Origin: Symbiodinium natans | Taxonomy: Eukaryota; Sar; Dinophyceae; Suessiales; Symbiodiniaceae | Assembly: GCA_905221605.1 (NCBI GenBank) | Contig: CAJNDS010002242.1 | Span: forward strand, 380,610 to 444,609 | DNA length: 64,000 nt | Direction: 5' to 3' | Part shown: piece after piece, positions 36,240 to 46,800 of the stretch | How the letters are laid out: every line of letters begins with the position of its first letter | Position numbering within the stretch: position 1 is the stretch's first letter | Position numbers and translations under genes: made by a program | Notes under the pieces: generated by a model | What the model saw: the letters and a program-made list of their open reading frames with translations, nothing else | Database searches by the model: none | What the model was told of the DNA's origin: nothing

Positions 36240-37955
36240 ATGCCCCTTACGCTCGAAGTTCGCCTGCTCAGCGGCCGGTCTGTGTCCCTGGCGGCAGCGG
36301 TGGATGAGACAGTCGCGCACTTGACAAGCAGAGCGCAGGAGGCTCTGGCAGTGGTTCGAGGCCCTTTTGCATCTTGTGGTTTGGGTTTAGGGTTTCGGGT
36401 TTAGGGTTTAGGTTTAGGGCTTAGGGCTTAGGGCTTAGGGCTTAGGGTTCAGGGTTTACGTTCCCTTGAGAAAAGTAACCAACCCCCCCCCCCCCCTAAA
36501 AAGGGTACCCCTTGTTATAATGTAGCTACTGAGCTACCAAGAGGCAGACTCATGGACACTTCTGGACGGGTCCTGGACGGAGCGGCCAGGCTTGAGGACT
36601 CTGGGTTGCAGAGTGGCGATGCGCTGATCTGGCAGATGAGGAGTGTCTTGGTAGCCCAGTGGCGCCCTTTGCGCTTTTGTTGGTTAAGGGTTAGCTTATA
36701 ATTATCAATCAACTCCAAAAACAGGGTGCCGCTATTTTAAGATGGCTTCGTGGGCTACCAAGGTGTTCAGGTTCGCAGCAATGCTACTTCTTTTGCTGCA
36801 ATCCTTGGCGATGGCTCCGTGGTAACCCAAGGCGATGCTGACAGTGGCGGCGACAGCGGACGTGTTCAAGATCGGCTGAAGGACGTGCAGCAGATCCAAG
36901 CTACCAGCATGGCTTTTGCTGCCGTTCTGAGCAATGGGTCTGTTGTGACCTGGGGCACTGCACACTCAGGTGGCAACAGCAGTGCGGTACAGGGTCAGCT
37001 GAAAAGCGTGCGGCAGATCCAAGCATCCAAGCAGGCTTTTGCTGCCATTCTGGGCGACGGGTCTGTTGTGACCTGGGGCCCTGCACACTCGGGGGGCGAC
37101 AGCAGTGCCGTTGGAGGTCTGCTGAAGAACGTTCGCCAAATCCAAGCCTCTGAACGGGCGTTTGCTGCGATTCTTGGCGATGGGTCCGTTGTGACCTGGG
37201 GCGATGATGAACAAGGCGACAGCAGACGTGTTCGAGATCGGCTGAAGGACGTGCAGCAGATACAGGCTACCAACAAGGCTTTTGCTGCCATTCTCGGCGA
37301 TGGGTCTGTTGTGACCTGGGGCGATATGGAGCATGGTGGCTACAGCAGTGCTGTGCAGGATCAGCTACAGGACGTGCATCAGATCCAAGCTAGTGGCTCC
37401 GCTTTTGCTGCCATTCGGGGCGATGGGTGCGTAACCACCTGGGGCGCTGCCTATTTCGGTGGCGACAGCAGTCCTGTTCAAGATCAGCTGAAGGGCGTGC
37501 AGCGGATTCAAGCTTCCAAATGGGCATTTGCTGCCATTTTGAGTGATGGTTCCGTTGTGACCTGGGGCCATACCGATGCTGGCGGCGACAGCAGTGCTGT
37601 GCAACATCAACTGAAGGACGTCCAGCAGATCCAAGCTACCAACATGGCCTTTGCTGCCATTCTGAGGGATGGGTCTGTTGTGGCCTGGGGCAATGCTGGT
37701 CAGGGTGGCGACATCAGTTCCGTGCAAGATCACCTGAAAGACGTGCAGCAGATCCAAGCCACCCGCATGGCTTTTGCTGCCATTCTGGGCGATGGGTCTG
37801 TGGTGACCTGGGGACATGCCGCGTATGGAGGCGACAGCAGTGCTGTGCAAAATCAGCTACAGGACGTACGCCAGATCCAGGCTGCTAGTGGGGCCTTCGC
37901 TGCATTTTTTGATGATGGCACTTGTGTCACCTGGGGCGATGCAGATGGGTGCTGA
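36240..37955 (+). CDS. Ubiquitin-like plus RCC1-like repeat protein (gene C), three exons
   Basis: Reconstructed from exons 36240-36360, 36544-36642 and 36763-37955, giving 470 residues ending at TGA 37953. Exon 1 starts MPLTLEVRLLSGRSV, matching the ubiquitin-like start of gene A. Exon 2 supplies RLMDTSGRVLDGAARLED then LQSGDALIWQ, matching residues of gene A one for one. Exon 3 begins in V-Q-V-R-S-N and carries ten RCC1-like repeats. Both junctions restore the reading frame precisely by comparison with genes A and B, and both introns contain stops or repeat DNA, so splicing is needed. The first repeat has VVTQG in place of VVTWG and the last has FFDDGTCVTWG. RCC1-type propeller function is inferred from the repeat only. 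Confidence 0.75.
36361..36543 (+). other. Intron 1 of gene C, GC-AG, containing telomere-like repeat
   Basis: Comparison with gene A places the junction at CGAG|GCAGACTC. The intervening DNA begins GCCCTT and ends ACCAAGAG, a GC-AG intron of a type known in dinoflagellates. It contains TTTAGGG/GCTTAGG tracts and poly-C, and its right part (AAAAAGGGTACC ... GAGCTACCAAG) matches the right half of the element at 36647-36762. AGGC lies directly on both sides (36359-36362 and 36542-36545), consistent with a 4-bp target duplication. Confidence 0.65.
36647..36762. mobile_element. Introner: 116-bp inverted-repeat element forming intron 2 of gene C
   Basis: Perfect 12-bp terminal inverted repeats, CTTGGTAGCCCA (36647-36658) and TGGGCTACCAAG (36751-36762), flanked by GTGT at 36643-36646 and 36763-36766. 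Removing one GTGT plus the element (36643-36762, 120 nt) leaves AGTGTTCAGG and restores Ser-Val-Gln-Val-Arg in line with Ser-Val-Ser-Val-Arg of gene A. That segment begins GT and ends AG, so the left target duplication is the donor and the right end of the element is the acceptor. Unspliced reading meets TAA inside the element. Confidence 0.8.
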
Positions 37956-39854
37956 TGATGGCATGTGGGCACTGCACTAGGTCTCGTCCGACTCCGCGTT
38001 GCCGCTTCCGCCTTGGCGTACCCCTGGTGAGATCCGGCTGCTGCCCCTACTCACATTAGGGGTTTACGAAAATAGCGGACCCCTAAGAAAGACCCCTACA
38101 TAGTAGGATTCCCTTATAAGAAGGACCCCCAATAGGGTACCCAAATCCCCTAAACCCCCACATCTCCATCCTCCTTTTTGAAGTTTTCAAGCTACTTCAT
38201 CGTTCATACAGGTTCGTGCCTACGCCCCGGCCTTCGCATAGCCTTCGTGCCGAGACTAGCCCTTCGTATTGCCGCGCCCTTGGTCTAACTTCGCGTTGCC
38301 ATCTCCGCCTTCGTGTACCCTTCGTGTGATCACGCTGCTCCCCCGACTCGGTGCAGCCGTAGCAGCTGGATGGTTGCAACGCATGGAAGAAAGAGGTTTT
38401 AGGGTTCTTGCGCCCTAAGCCTCTCTAAGGACTCGAGGTTTGGGGCCCAATAGCCATACTGCCCGTGGTTTGCGGCTTACCTTCCGCCAAACTCTACCGC
38501 GCAATCCCCCAGGTTCTCAGAAGAAGTAATTCGGGTCGTGGCTCTATTCAGGAAAGCATAGGAACACTTCGTAGGGAGTTTTGCGGCAAAATTCCGAACG
38601 CAGTTTTGTGCTTTCAACCCGGTTTTTCCAAGCTCGAAGATTCAGGCAACAACATGTTCCCATACAGCGTGATGATGCTGCTGGAGCCACCTATGGATCC
38701 ACGATAAACACAGCTCTTCACAGCACGCGCAGCTCCTGCCTTAGGGTTTAGGGTTTAGGGTTTAGGGTTTAGGGTTTAGGGTTTAGGGTTTATATTTAGG
38801 GTTTAGGATAGACCCAAGACTGGCTCGAAGGCAGGCAGCTCTGGCTTAAGGCCCGGCCCTTAGACCTTCGCCAGCCCTTCGCCCTAGGCCCCTAACCCCT
38901 TAAAACCTACCCTATCAGCCCTAAGCCCAGACCCTACACCCATTTCCTTGTGTTCAAGAGGATCTCATGTGGGAGTAGTATGCGCGGAGGTTTAACATGG
39001 GTCAACCTAGTAGTGCTCTTCTTGAGCAGTCTGGTCCCACACCCTAAAAGCCCTAAAAACACTAAAAACCCGAAACTCCCCAAAAGCCCTGAAAAAACCC
39101 GAAAACAAGAAAAAGCCTTAAACGTATTTTACTTCGAACCCACCCTCTCTTGACAGAGATACTCCGGGGTTGGGCACTCCAGGAACCTCCTGGGCTTGGG
39201 CACTCCAGGGAGACTCTGGACTCTGGGGCACTCCAATAAGACTTTGGGGTTGGGAATTTCAGGGAGACTCTGGGGCTTGGGCACTGGAGTAGACCGGGCG
39301 AGGAGAAGAGTTCCGGGCGAGGAGAAGAGTTGAGTTTGAAATCTAACAACCCCACATCGACGAGGCTGGGGAAAAAAAACCCAAAGCCCTAAAGACCCTA
39401 CCCCCCTGGCCAGTCTGGCGGACGGCAGCACCGACTCCTCACACAAGGGGGAGGTGTTATTCACCATGCTGGACGCACGGGGGCCCAGTGCCTAAATCCC
39501 CTCGCCCGAAACACCAAACTGGGGAGATGATCCAGGTTCCTGAGATCTCAAGCCTTGGACCTTGCAAACCCCTTAACACCTGACAAAGCGCCTTTCGATC
39601 CTAAACGCTCTAGGCCCTCCAGACCCTGTACCCAGGGTTTAAGGCTTAGGGTTTAGGGGTTTCAAGGTTTAAGGTTCAGGGTTTGCGTTGTCCGTTTTAG
39701 GTCGTTGGATTTAGGTTTTATTGGGGCTGTTGAGGGCTTTGGAGTTTTAGTTTTTTAGGGTTTTGGAGATTTAGTTTTGTTTTTGCTTTAAGGTTCAGGG
39801 TATTTTGCGGGGGTTTGCTGGATTTCAGCAACGGTTCAACGCCCAGACCTTAAA

Positions 39855-39945
39855 CCCCGAACCCTAAACCCTAAACCCCGAACCCTAAACCCTAAACCCC
39901 GAACCCTAAACCCTAAACCCCGAACCCTAAACCCTAAACCCCGAA
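39855..39945. repeat. 21-bp higher-order telomere-like repeat
   Basis: CCCCGAA recurs exactly every 21 bases at 39855, 39876, 39897, 39918 and 39939, separated each time by two CCCTAAA-type units. To the right it passes through CCCTGAA into plain CCCTAAA. This is tandem amplification of a three-unit block. Confidence 0.9.
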
Positions 39946-40266
39946 CCCTAAACCCTAAACCCTGAACCCTGAACCCTGAACCCTAAACCCTAAACCCTAA
40001 ACCCTAAACCCTAAACCCTAAACCCTAAACCCTAAACCCTAAACCCTAAACCCTAAACCCTGCACCCAACCCTAAACCCCAGACCCCCAGGCGCAGATGA
40101 GTGGCGGCATCGGCCTACACGAGCTCATCCCAATGGCCGGAGACAAGCCAGAGGCCGGGCTAATGGGCTCTTCAATAAGGGGTTCAAGGGGGGTTTAGGG
40201 TGTAGGGTTTAGGGTTTAGGGTTGAGGGTTGAGGGTTTAGGGTTTAGGGTTTAGGGTTTAGGGTTT

Positions 40267-40340
40267 ATAAGGTTTATAAGGTTTATAAGGTTTATAAGGT
40301 TTATAAGGTTTATAAGGTTTATAAGGTTTATAAGGTTTAG
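40267..40340. repeat. TTTATAAGG nonamer array
   Basis: About eight tandem TTTATAAGG units between TTTAGGG tracts. Confidence 0.9.
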
Positions 40341-41618
40341 GGTTTAGGGCTAGGGTTTAGGGCTAGGGTTTAGGGTTTAGGGGGCTCAAGGGGGTATGTA
40401 ACCCAAGGTTGCCAGTGATACTGCCCAAGACCATCTACGGCTCCCCTTGAACCCCCGCCCTGGAGAACCGCAGTATAACGTAAAGGAAGTATTGGGTTCA
40501 AGGTTATAGGTTTAGGGGTTTAGGGGTGTTGGGGTCTTGGGGGGTTTAGGGTTTATGGTTTAGGGGGTTAGGGGGGTTTAGGGGGTTAGGGGGGGGTTTA
40601 GGGTAGCAGGGTTTAGGGTTTTAGGGTTCTGGGGTTTAAGGTTTATAGGTTGAGGGTTGAGGGTTTAGGGTTTTTTGGATTTGGGGTGATGGCTCTGGAG
40701 TTTTCAAGCTTATAGGTCTAGGGCCCAGGGCCTAATACCATGATTTTAGAGGGTCAAGGGCTCATCTGAAGCAGGGTTGATATTACTGTTATTATTGGTG
40801 TGTGTATATTTGGTTCCTTTCTAATATTGGTGAGTGTATACACTTGGTGTCCTTTTGGGGATACAAGGAATATAAAGCCTACTTCATATGGTTCGGGATT
40901 TAGAGTGTTCAGGGTCTGGGGTGTACAGGTCTTCGGGTATTGGGTTCAGGGTTTACCTCGGAGTTCATACGGAGCTGGAAAGATTCCTTAAATTCGGATA
41001 AATTCAAAAAAATCTCAACCCTAGGCCCCAAAACCGTTTTACGGATGAACCCTGCGGGGTCTTGGTAGAGAGTCAGGGAAGGGCGTACCTTACATCCCCC
41101 TATAGATGTATATCTAAGGGATTAGGGCACGTGCCCTCAGTTCCTGCGCCCTACCCCCAAACCCTCATACCCTCGAACCCTCAAAACCCTCGAACCCTCG
41201 AACCCCCAAACCCTAAACCCCTAAACCCTCAAACCCAAAACCCCAAAACCCAAAAACCCAAACAAAAACAAAAAGCCCTTGAAACCTACAACCCTGAGAC
41301 CGCCAGACTCAGAAACCCTGAAACCCCGAAAAACTCCAAACAACCCAAAAGCCCCAGAACCCCAACAATCCCAAACACTCGAACCCTCAAAGCCCCCAAA
41401 CCCAAAAAACCTAAGACCCTGGAACCCTAAACCACTCGAGCCCGCAAAGCCCCCCAAACCCAAAAAACCTGAGACCCTGAGGCGTTTAGTGCTGAGGGGT
41501 TTCCTTCTCATGGGGTGCTACCCCCAAGGTTGTACCCTTACCCTTGTTTAAGATCCTCTAAGGGAATATAAGGGGCATGTTACGAGTATATTAAGGGAAC
41601 CTCTTAGGGGTACATCCT

Positions 41619-41834
41619 TACTTGGAGGTTCATGGTACTTATGAACCAAGCATAGCTGTACTTCTAACCCACTTTTAAGCCCCTTAAGTGCCCTAATCTG
41701 GTTATACGTACAGTCATACGTACAGTTCTAAGCCCTAAACCCTAAACCCTAAACCCTGAACCCTAAACCTAAACCCTAAACCCTTATCAGAGCAGTGATA
41801 TAGTTGGTCAATAAGCTCCATGAACCCCCAAGTA
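41619..41834. repeat. MITE-like element, TACTTGGAGG family, split by telomere-like DNA
   Basis: Left end TACTTGGAGGTTCATGG, right end CCATGAACCCCCAAGTA, and the TAAGCCCCTTAAGTGCCC box in between. About 41729-41787 is CCCTAAA repeat sitting inside the element, absent from the copy at 21127-21282, so telomere-like DNA was added after the element had spread. Confidence 0.6.
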
Positions 41835-43175
41835 GGGGTGTACCCTTAATAATCTCCTAAAATGCCCCTTACATTCTTTAGAGGTTAGCAACCCCAAGCC
41901 CAAGGGTACAACCTTGAAAGTGCAAGGTAGCTTAAACCCTAAACCCTAAACACCAAACCCTTATAAGTACAGTGATATAGTTGGTCAACAAGCACCATAA
42001 ACCCCCAAGTGTTCCCCCTTATACTAGCAGTCCTTAATAGGAGAAGCTAGTTGGGGATACTACATAACAGGGGCTGCAAAACACCCTAAACCCTAGCCCT
42101 AAACCCTAGCCCTAAACCCTAAACCGAACATCCCAACCAGGACCTTTCCATGCCAAGTAGGGGTCTAGGAGTCCTCATCCCTTGGGGCCCTCGGGAGGAT
42201 GCCGAGTCCAACTTGGCGAAGTTCAAGCTGCCCCTGAAGTTCATCAAGGCGCACCTGTTGCAAAGAAGAGGGGGGGGGGGGACAAAAGAACCCTAGCCCT
42301 AAACCCTAAACCCGAAACCCTAAACCCTAAACCCTAAACCCTAAACCCTAAACCCTGCGAAAAACCGAAAGCCCTTAAAACCCTAAACCCTGACCCGGGG
42401 CCTGTGGGAATGGTCTTCATCCTGACCGCTTGAACCTTACCAGCTTCTGTTGAGGGTTTTTAGGGTTTAGGGTTTTGTGGATTTAGAGGGTTTAGGGTTT
42501 GGGGGTTAGGGTTTTGAGGGTTTGGGTTTTTGTGGGTTTAGGGTTTTTGAGGGTTTAGGGTTTTGTGGTTTTGGGGGGATCAGGGGAGGTAACTCAAGAC
42601 ACCAATGTGGTAGGTTCACCACTGAAAGGCGCATATCTTGGGAGTTGGGGCAACCAACTACCCCAGATTTTCGGCGACCCGAACATCACCCTAAGCCCTA
42701 AACCCTAAACCCTAAACCCCCTTATTTCGCCCAATTTGGGATCCTAAGCAGGCCTAAGGAGGCCCGAAGTATCAGGTATTGGGGTTTTCTGGGTCATTCC
42801 TCATCCCTAAACCCTAAACCCTAAACCCAATGGATTTCGGACTTGGCGTTGAAGAGGGGAGCTGGGACAGAGCTCCCGGGCAGAGAGTTTTAAGGGTTTA
42901 CATAGGGCTTAGGACCCAAGGTGGGAGCCCAGATGCACATATGGAGGTTTCCGAGATTTGGGGGGGGTTTAGGGTTTAGGGTTTAGGGTATTTAGGTGTC
43001 AGGGGTACCTTCTTGGGGTCCTTATTCCAAGGGAATCCAGCTATTTGGGGGTCTATTTTAGGAGTCCTCTATTTTCGTAATCCCCCGTATCTATGTGGCC
43101 GCAGGAGATCCGCATTGACGCACACAAAGCTGCCACAGGACTGCCATCGGTTGCAAGTGAAGCACGCTAGGACTT

Positions 43176-43390
43176 AGTTGCTGAGTGGGTAACCTTTGAC
43201 TTTTTTTGGGGGGTAAATAAAAGGATTATATAATATATATATATATACATATTATACATATATATATATACGTTAACTTGTTTTGGGGGGTAAATAAAAG
43301 GAGTATATATATATACATATACATATATATATATATAATCCTACCATACTTGAAAGGTTATCCTTTTTTGGCACGGGGTACTCAGCAACT
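43176..43390. repeat. Inverted-repeat element with AT-rich palindromic core
   Basis: AGTTGCTGAGT at the left faces ACTCAGCAACT at the right, and GGTAACCTTTGA faces TTGAAAGGTTATCC. The core contains two copies of a TTGGGGGGTAAATAAAAGGA-type segment, each followed by TATATA runs. A related GGTAACCTTTAACC block lies at about 28110-28165. No coding capacity. Confidence 0.5.
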
Positions 43391-43639
43391 CGGAGGAGGA
43401 CCATTAGCCTGAACAGCAAGCTCACCTCCTGATGAGAGCTCCTGGTTGAACTGCATGATCAACTGTTTAGGGTATAGAGGTTAGGGTTTAGGGCTAGAGG
43501 GCTAAGGGTAGTTTCATGGGCCTTGAATATGGTCCCCTACCTCCTTAAAGGGTTCTGAAGTATGTTTCAGTCTGCAGCTTTGCCCTAAGATGCCTAAACC
43601 TTCACACCTTGGGCCCTCGCACACTGAAACTTAAACCCC

Positions 43640-43644
43640 CGAAG
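43640..43644. repeat. 5-bp target site duplication (left)
   Basis: CGAAG immediately before the 5' LTR, repeated immediately after the 3' LTR at 56040-56044. Confidence 0.93.
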
Positions 43645-43787
43645 TGTAGTTTTTCATGGAGGAATTACACTCCTTTTGCGAGCTGTGCATACCATCGCTT
43701 TACCCTCGACTGTGGCTCAAGTTGCCGATAAAAAGAGGCGTACTTAACGGTTTATATGTTCCCTCATGTGCTGACCTGAAAACTTCA
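43645..43787 (+). repeat. 5' LTR (143 bp)
   Basis: Identical at every base to 55897-56039. Begins TGTAGTTTTTCATGG, ends GAAAACTTCA. It contains TGGCTCAAG at 43713-43721, the same nine bases that end the dinoflagellate spliced leader. Confidence 0.95.
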
Positions 43788-43790
43788 GGT
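43774..43790 (+). other. Hairpin across the LTR/primer-binding-site junction
   Basis: ACCTGAA, loop AAC, TTCAGGT: a perfect 7-bp stem whose right arm joins the last LTR bases to the first bases of the primer-binding site. It cannot form at the 3' LTR, where host CGAAG follows. Confidence 0.6.
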
Positions 43791-43804
43791 TATCAGCCGT
43801 AGAG
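43788..43804 (+). promoter_or_regulatory. Primer-binding site, half-tRNA type
   Basis: The sequence GGTTATCAGCCGTAGAG directly follows the LTR and has no TGG for a CCA 3' end. Its complement ends CTGATAACC, which reads as a tRNA anticodon loop (CUGAUAA) plus two stem bases. This matches the known Drosophila copia scheme, where the site starts GGTTAT and pairs with the 5' half of initiator tRNA. Here the anticodon would be GAU (Ile-like), or initiator Met with one mismatch. Confidence 0.55.
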
Positions 43805-43813
43805 TCTCACACC

Positions 43814-46800
43814 ATGGCTCTGCAGCTGCAAGATGGGACCATTGATCCCAATGCGCAACATGATCAGACTGCAACAACCAACTACCAACAATTCAACCAG
43901 TACCGGGTACAGCAGCAGCTGATCATCGTGCAACAAAACGAGGATGCAGAGCGAGTTCGTATCGAAGCCGAACGCAGACATGCGGAAATCCTGGACATGG
44001 CTACAAGACAGGCCCGTGCGGAAATGGGAGAACTCGAGCAACACGCTGATGCCCAACATCGTGCACGGATTGAAGTCATCAGTGACCGCATGGACTTTGT
44101 GGTTCGTGAGCTACAACAACAACTACTGGAGACCAAGGCAGCACTAAGAGGTCGAACGGCGGAGCTTGACCAAGCCGCACAGGACGCACACACACTCAGG
44201 ATGCACAATCTCGAGCTTGAGGCACGAGGTAACATGGTTCTCGAATCGGAAACTCGCCTCAGGACCCATCTCGAACAGAGTGAATTCTCCCTTGCTAACC
44301 TCAGGGTTGTGTACGATCAAAACAGGGAAACCCAGCTGGAATTCTTAGGCAACGAATCTAGAGAGCAAATGCAGTATGAAGAGAACATGTTCACATATGC
44401 CATGCATGAAGAAGAGAGTGCATGTGATGTCTTGATTCAGGAGTTGGCTGAGTCGAACCAGCGTTTGATGGTTGAACTTGATGAGGCTAAGGCAACCGCT
44501 ACAGCGTCATCTAGCCTGCCGAAAGGTGGTGCCGAGCACCAGCAGGCTGTTCCCATGGCCTCAGCACCTCCACCGGGTTTGAACACTGCCGAAGCAAGCC
44601 CCCCGCAAGGGGGTGCCGCATGCGGTAATGCACATGTCACGCATGCTGATTTGCCAAATCCGTTGCAGATTCCAGAGAGCATGAAGGGTCTCTTTGAGAG
44701 ACGGCCCCAGAGGTTTAATCTGGGGGCATCTACTCCTGTTTCGCAGGCCCCTAATGAAGTGCATGAAGCGATTGCAAAAGCGCTCAAGGACTTTGCTACC
44801 AAGGATGAGACGAAACCTAAGACTAAGGAAGCCGAGACAGTGAAACTTCCGGATTTTCCCTCAGCGGAGACGTACAGATCGTGGAAGACGGCAGTGCGTG
44901 AGGCTGTTCGAGCAGCATCTGATCACCCTGATGAAGCATTTGCGTGGATTCAGCAGGTGTACGCAAAGGGTGCTTCACTAGATAGCCTCAACGATGTAGG
45001 GAAATTCCTCACGCTAGACACCAAAATCCTTGCAGCATTGTCTAGGGTGGCGAAGGGCGAGCTTGCGAGACAAATACTCAACTACAAGGAGACGGAGGCC
45101 ACCTGTGGTAGAGCAGTGAGAGGTAGGCAAGTGCTGTTAATGTTTGAAGCCTACTTTAAAACCAACGAAGAGGTTGGCTCCCTCTACTCGGTCGAAGACC
45201 TCTTGAAAGTGGCACTGATCAATGATGACCTCGCTACCTTCGTGCATAACTGGGATTCAGTGATTGCTGGACTATCGCATCCTCCAGACGAAACCACTTT
45301 GCGAGGCATATTCCTCCGTGAGCTTCGCAAGTCCCATCGTTTGAAGTATGATCTCGACATTTACGATCGGGCTCGTGAGGGGACCCCTGAGCACACCTAC
45401 AAGTTCCTCATGGAAAGCATCAAGAATCTCCTCACACGAGAGCGAATTAGGAAGAACAGGGACAAGATTGCTAAGGCCCATGGCGCAAAGTATGGTGCAC
45501 CTGCCCCTCCTACCCCTGCGAAGCCGTCGGCGCCCGCTCCTTCGGAGCGACGACAGCCATCCAGAGGACGTCAGGGTAGGCAGGTTTGCATGTTGTTTCA
45601 GAAGGGTAAGTGTAAGTTTGGGGAGCGTTGCAAGTATGAACACACGAAAGACCCCAAAGCATCCTCAAGGGAGAGATCTCCCAACCGGCCTAAGTCAGGT
45701 TCTCGCGAGAGAGAGAAGAGCAACAGCAAAGATACCTCCAACATCCCATGCGTATTTTATGCCAAGGGTACTTGCAGGAATGGGGACAAATGCAAGTTCT
45801 TGCACAAGGACAAGTCCGCATCGCCCTCTGTCCCGGCCAAGGCTAAGGCACGTGCACCCTCCCCGGCTAAGCGAAGGCCGAGCCGGAAGAAGAGGACAGA
45901 AGCTAAAGCAGCTGCCTGCTGCGTGTACGCCTTAGCCGCCCGAAAGGGTGAGCCGGATGGTAGGCATGCAGACACATGGCGTCTTGATGAGAAGTCACTC
46001 ACGCTGTCTAGGGAACATGTTGTTCTGAGAAACAACTATTTTATTCCCCAAAGCTGCCCCGTTCCAGCATGGAGAATCAAGTCTGTTGCGAGCATCACCA
46101 TGAAGCTGAAAACCGGCGAAGAGCAAACGTTACAGTACAATTGGAAAACGTGCGACAAGCAAGCACCTCTGCCCAATTGGACGGGCGTTACGAGTTTCAA
46201 GCTGAAGCCTAAAGACATGAGTGTGTGTTTTGAAAGGCACCCTGAGATACACCCAGTTGAAAGCGTCGGAGATGGTTGGAAATTTGTTCCCCATAAGCGC
46301 AAATGTGTGGCAAGGTTCAAAACCAATGCTGATTGCCCTATGTCCGACCCTGGTGATCTTCAGTGTGCAGTCATCAACGCACAAAATCTTGAGGCCTCAG
46401 TGTACTCGGAACTCCATGGTGAAAAGACAAAATGCAAGCATCGCTGCTGCAAGCCTGATTTCGCTTGTCGGCATTGTGCAGCAGGAAACATAATGTCAGG
46501 AACTGCCGCTCCAGCGCGCAAGGAACTTCAGAGCTTGGACATCATTGCCGATACGGGAAGTGAAGAGGACCTTATCAGCTCTTCGGACTTGAGAAAGTGT
46601 TTCGAAGGGGTCGGTAGGAAAATCGACGCCACGCCAGTCAACCTTCACACGGCCAATGGCATCGTGGAGGCATCGTCCAGGACAGAAGTCGAGGTTCCGT
46701 CAATGAATGGCAGCCTGGAATTCGTGGAACTCCCGGATACCCCACCGGTTTGCTCTGTGGGAAAGAAGTGCATGCAGCAAGGGTACGGTTTTTACTGGCC

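Larger units (their letters stand above)
37956..43639. repeat. Repeats, MITE-like elements and islands; no complete gene recognised
   Basis: Includes TTTAGGG 38742-38800, a 21-bp higher-order array 39855-39945, CCCTAAA 39960-40070, TTTATAAGG array 40267-40340, MITE-like elements 41619-41834 and 43176-43390, and partial elements at about 41960-42060. The block 38463-38707 has an open frame ending NNMFPYSVMMLLEPPMDP and TAA; it may be a terminal exon but has no ATG start. An island at about 42195-42267 reads EDAESNLAKFKLPLKFIK. I recognise neither. Confidence 0.65.

Noticed and set aside
45534-45553. Hairpin CGCTC/GAGCG near 45540 and CGGAAT/ATTCCG near 48590 as further motif copies
   Set aside because: They pair but lack the GNRA loop and the AGC and GYCG flanks at the right distance.
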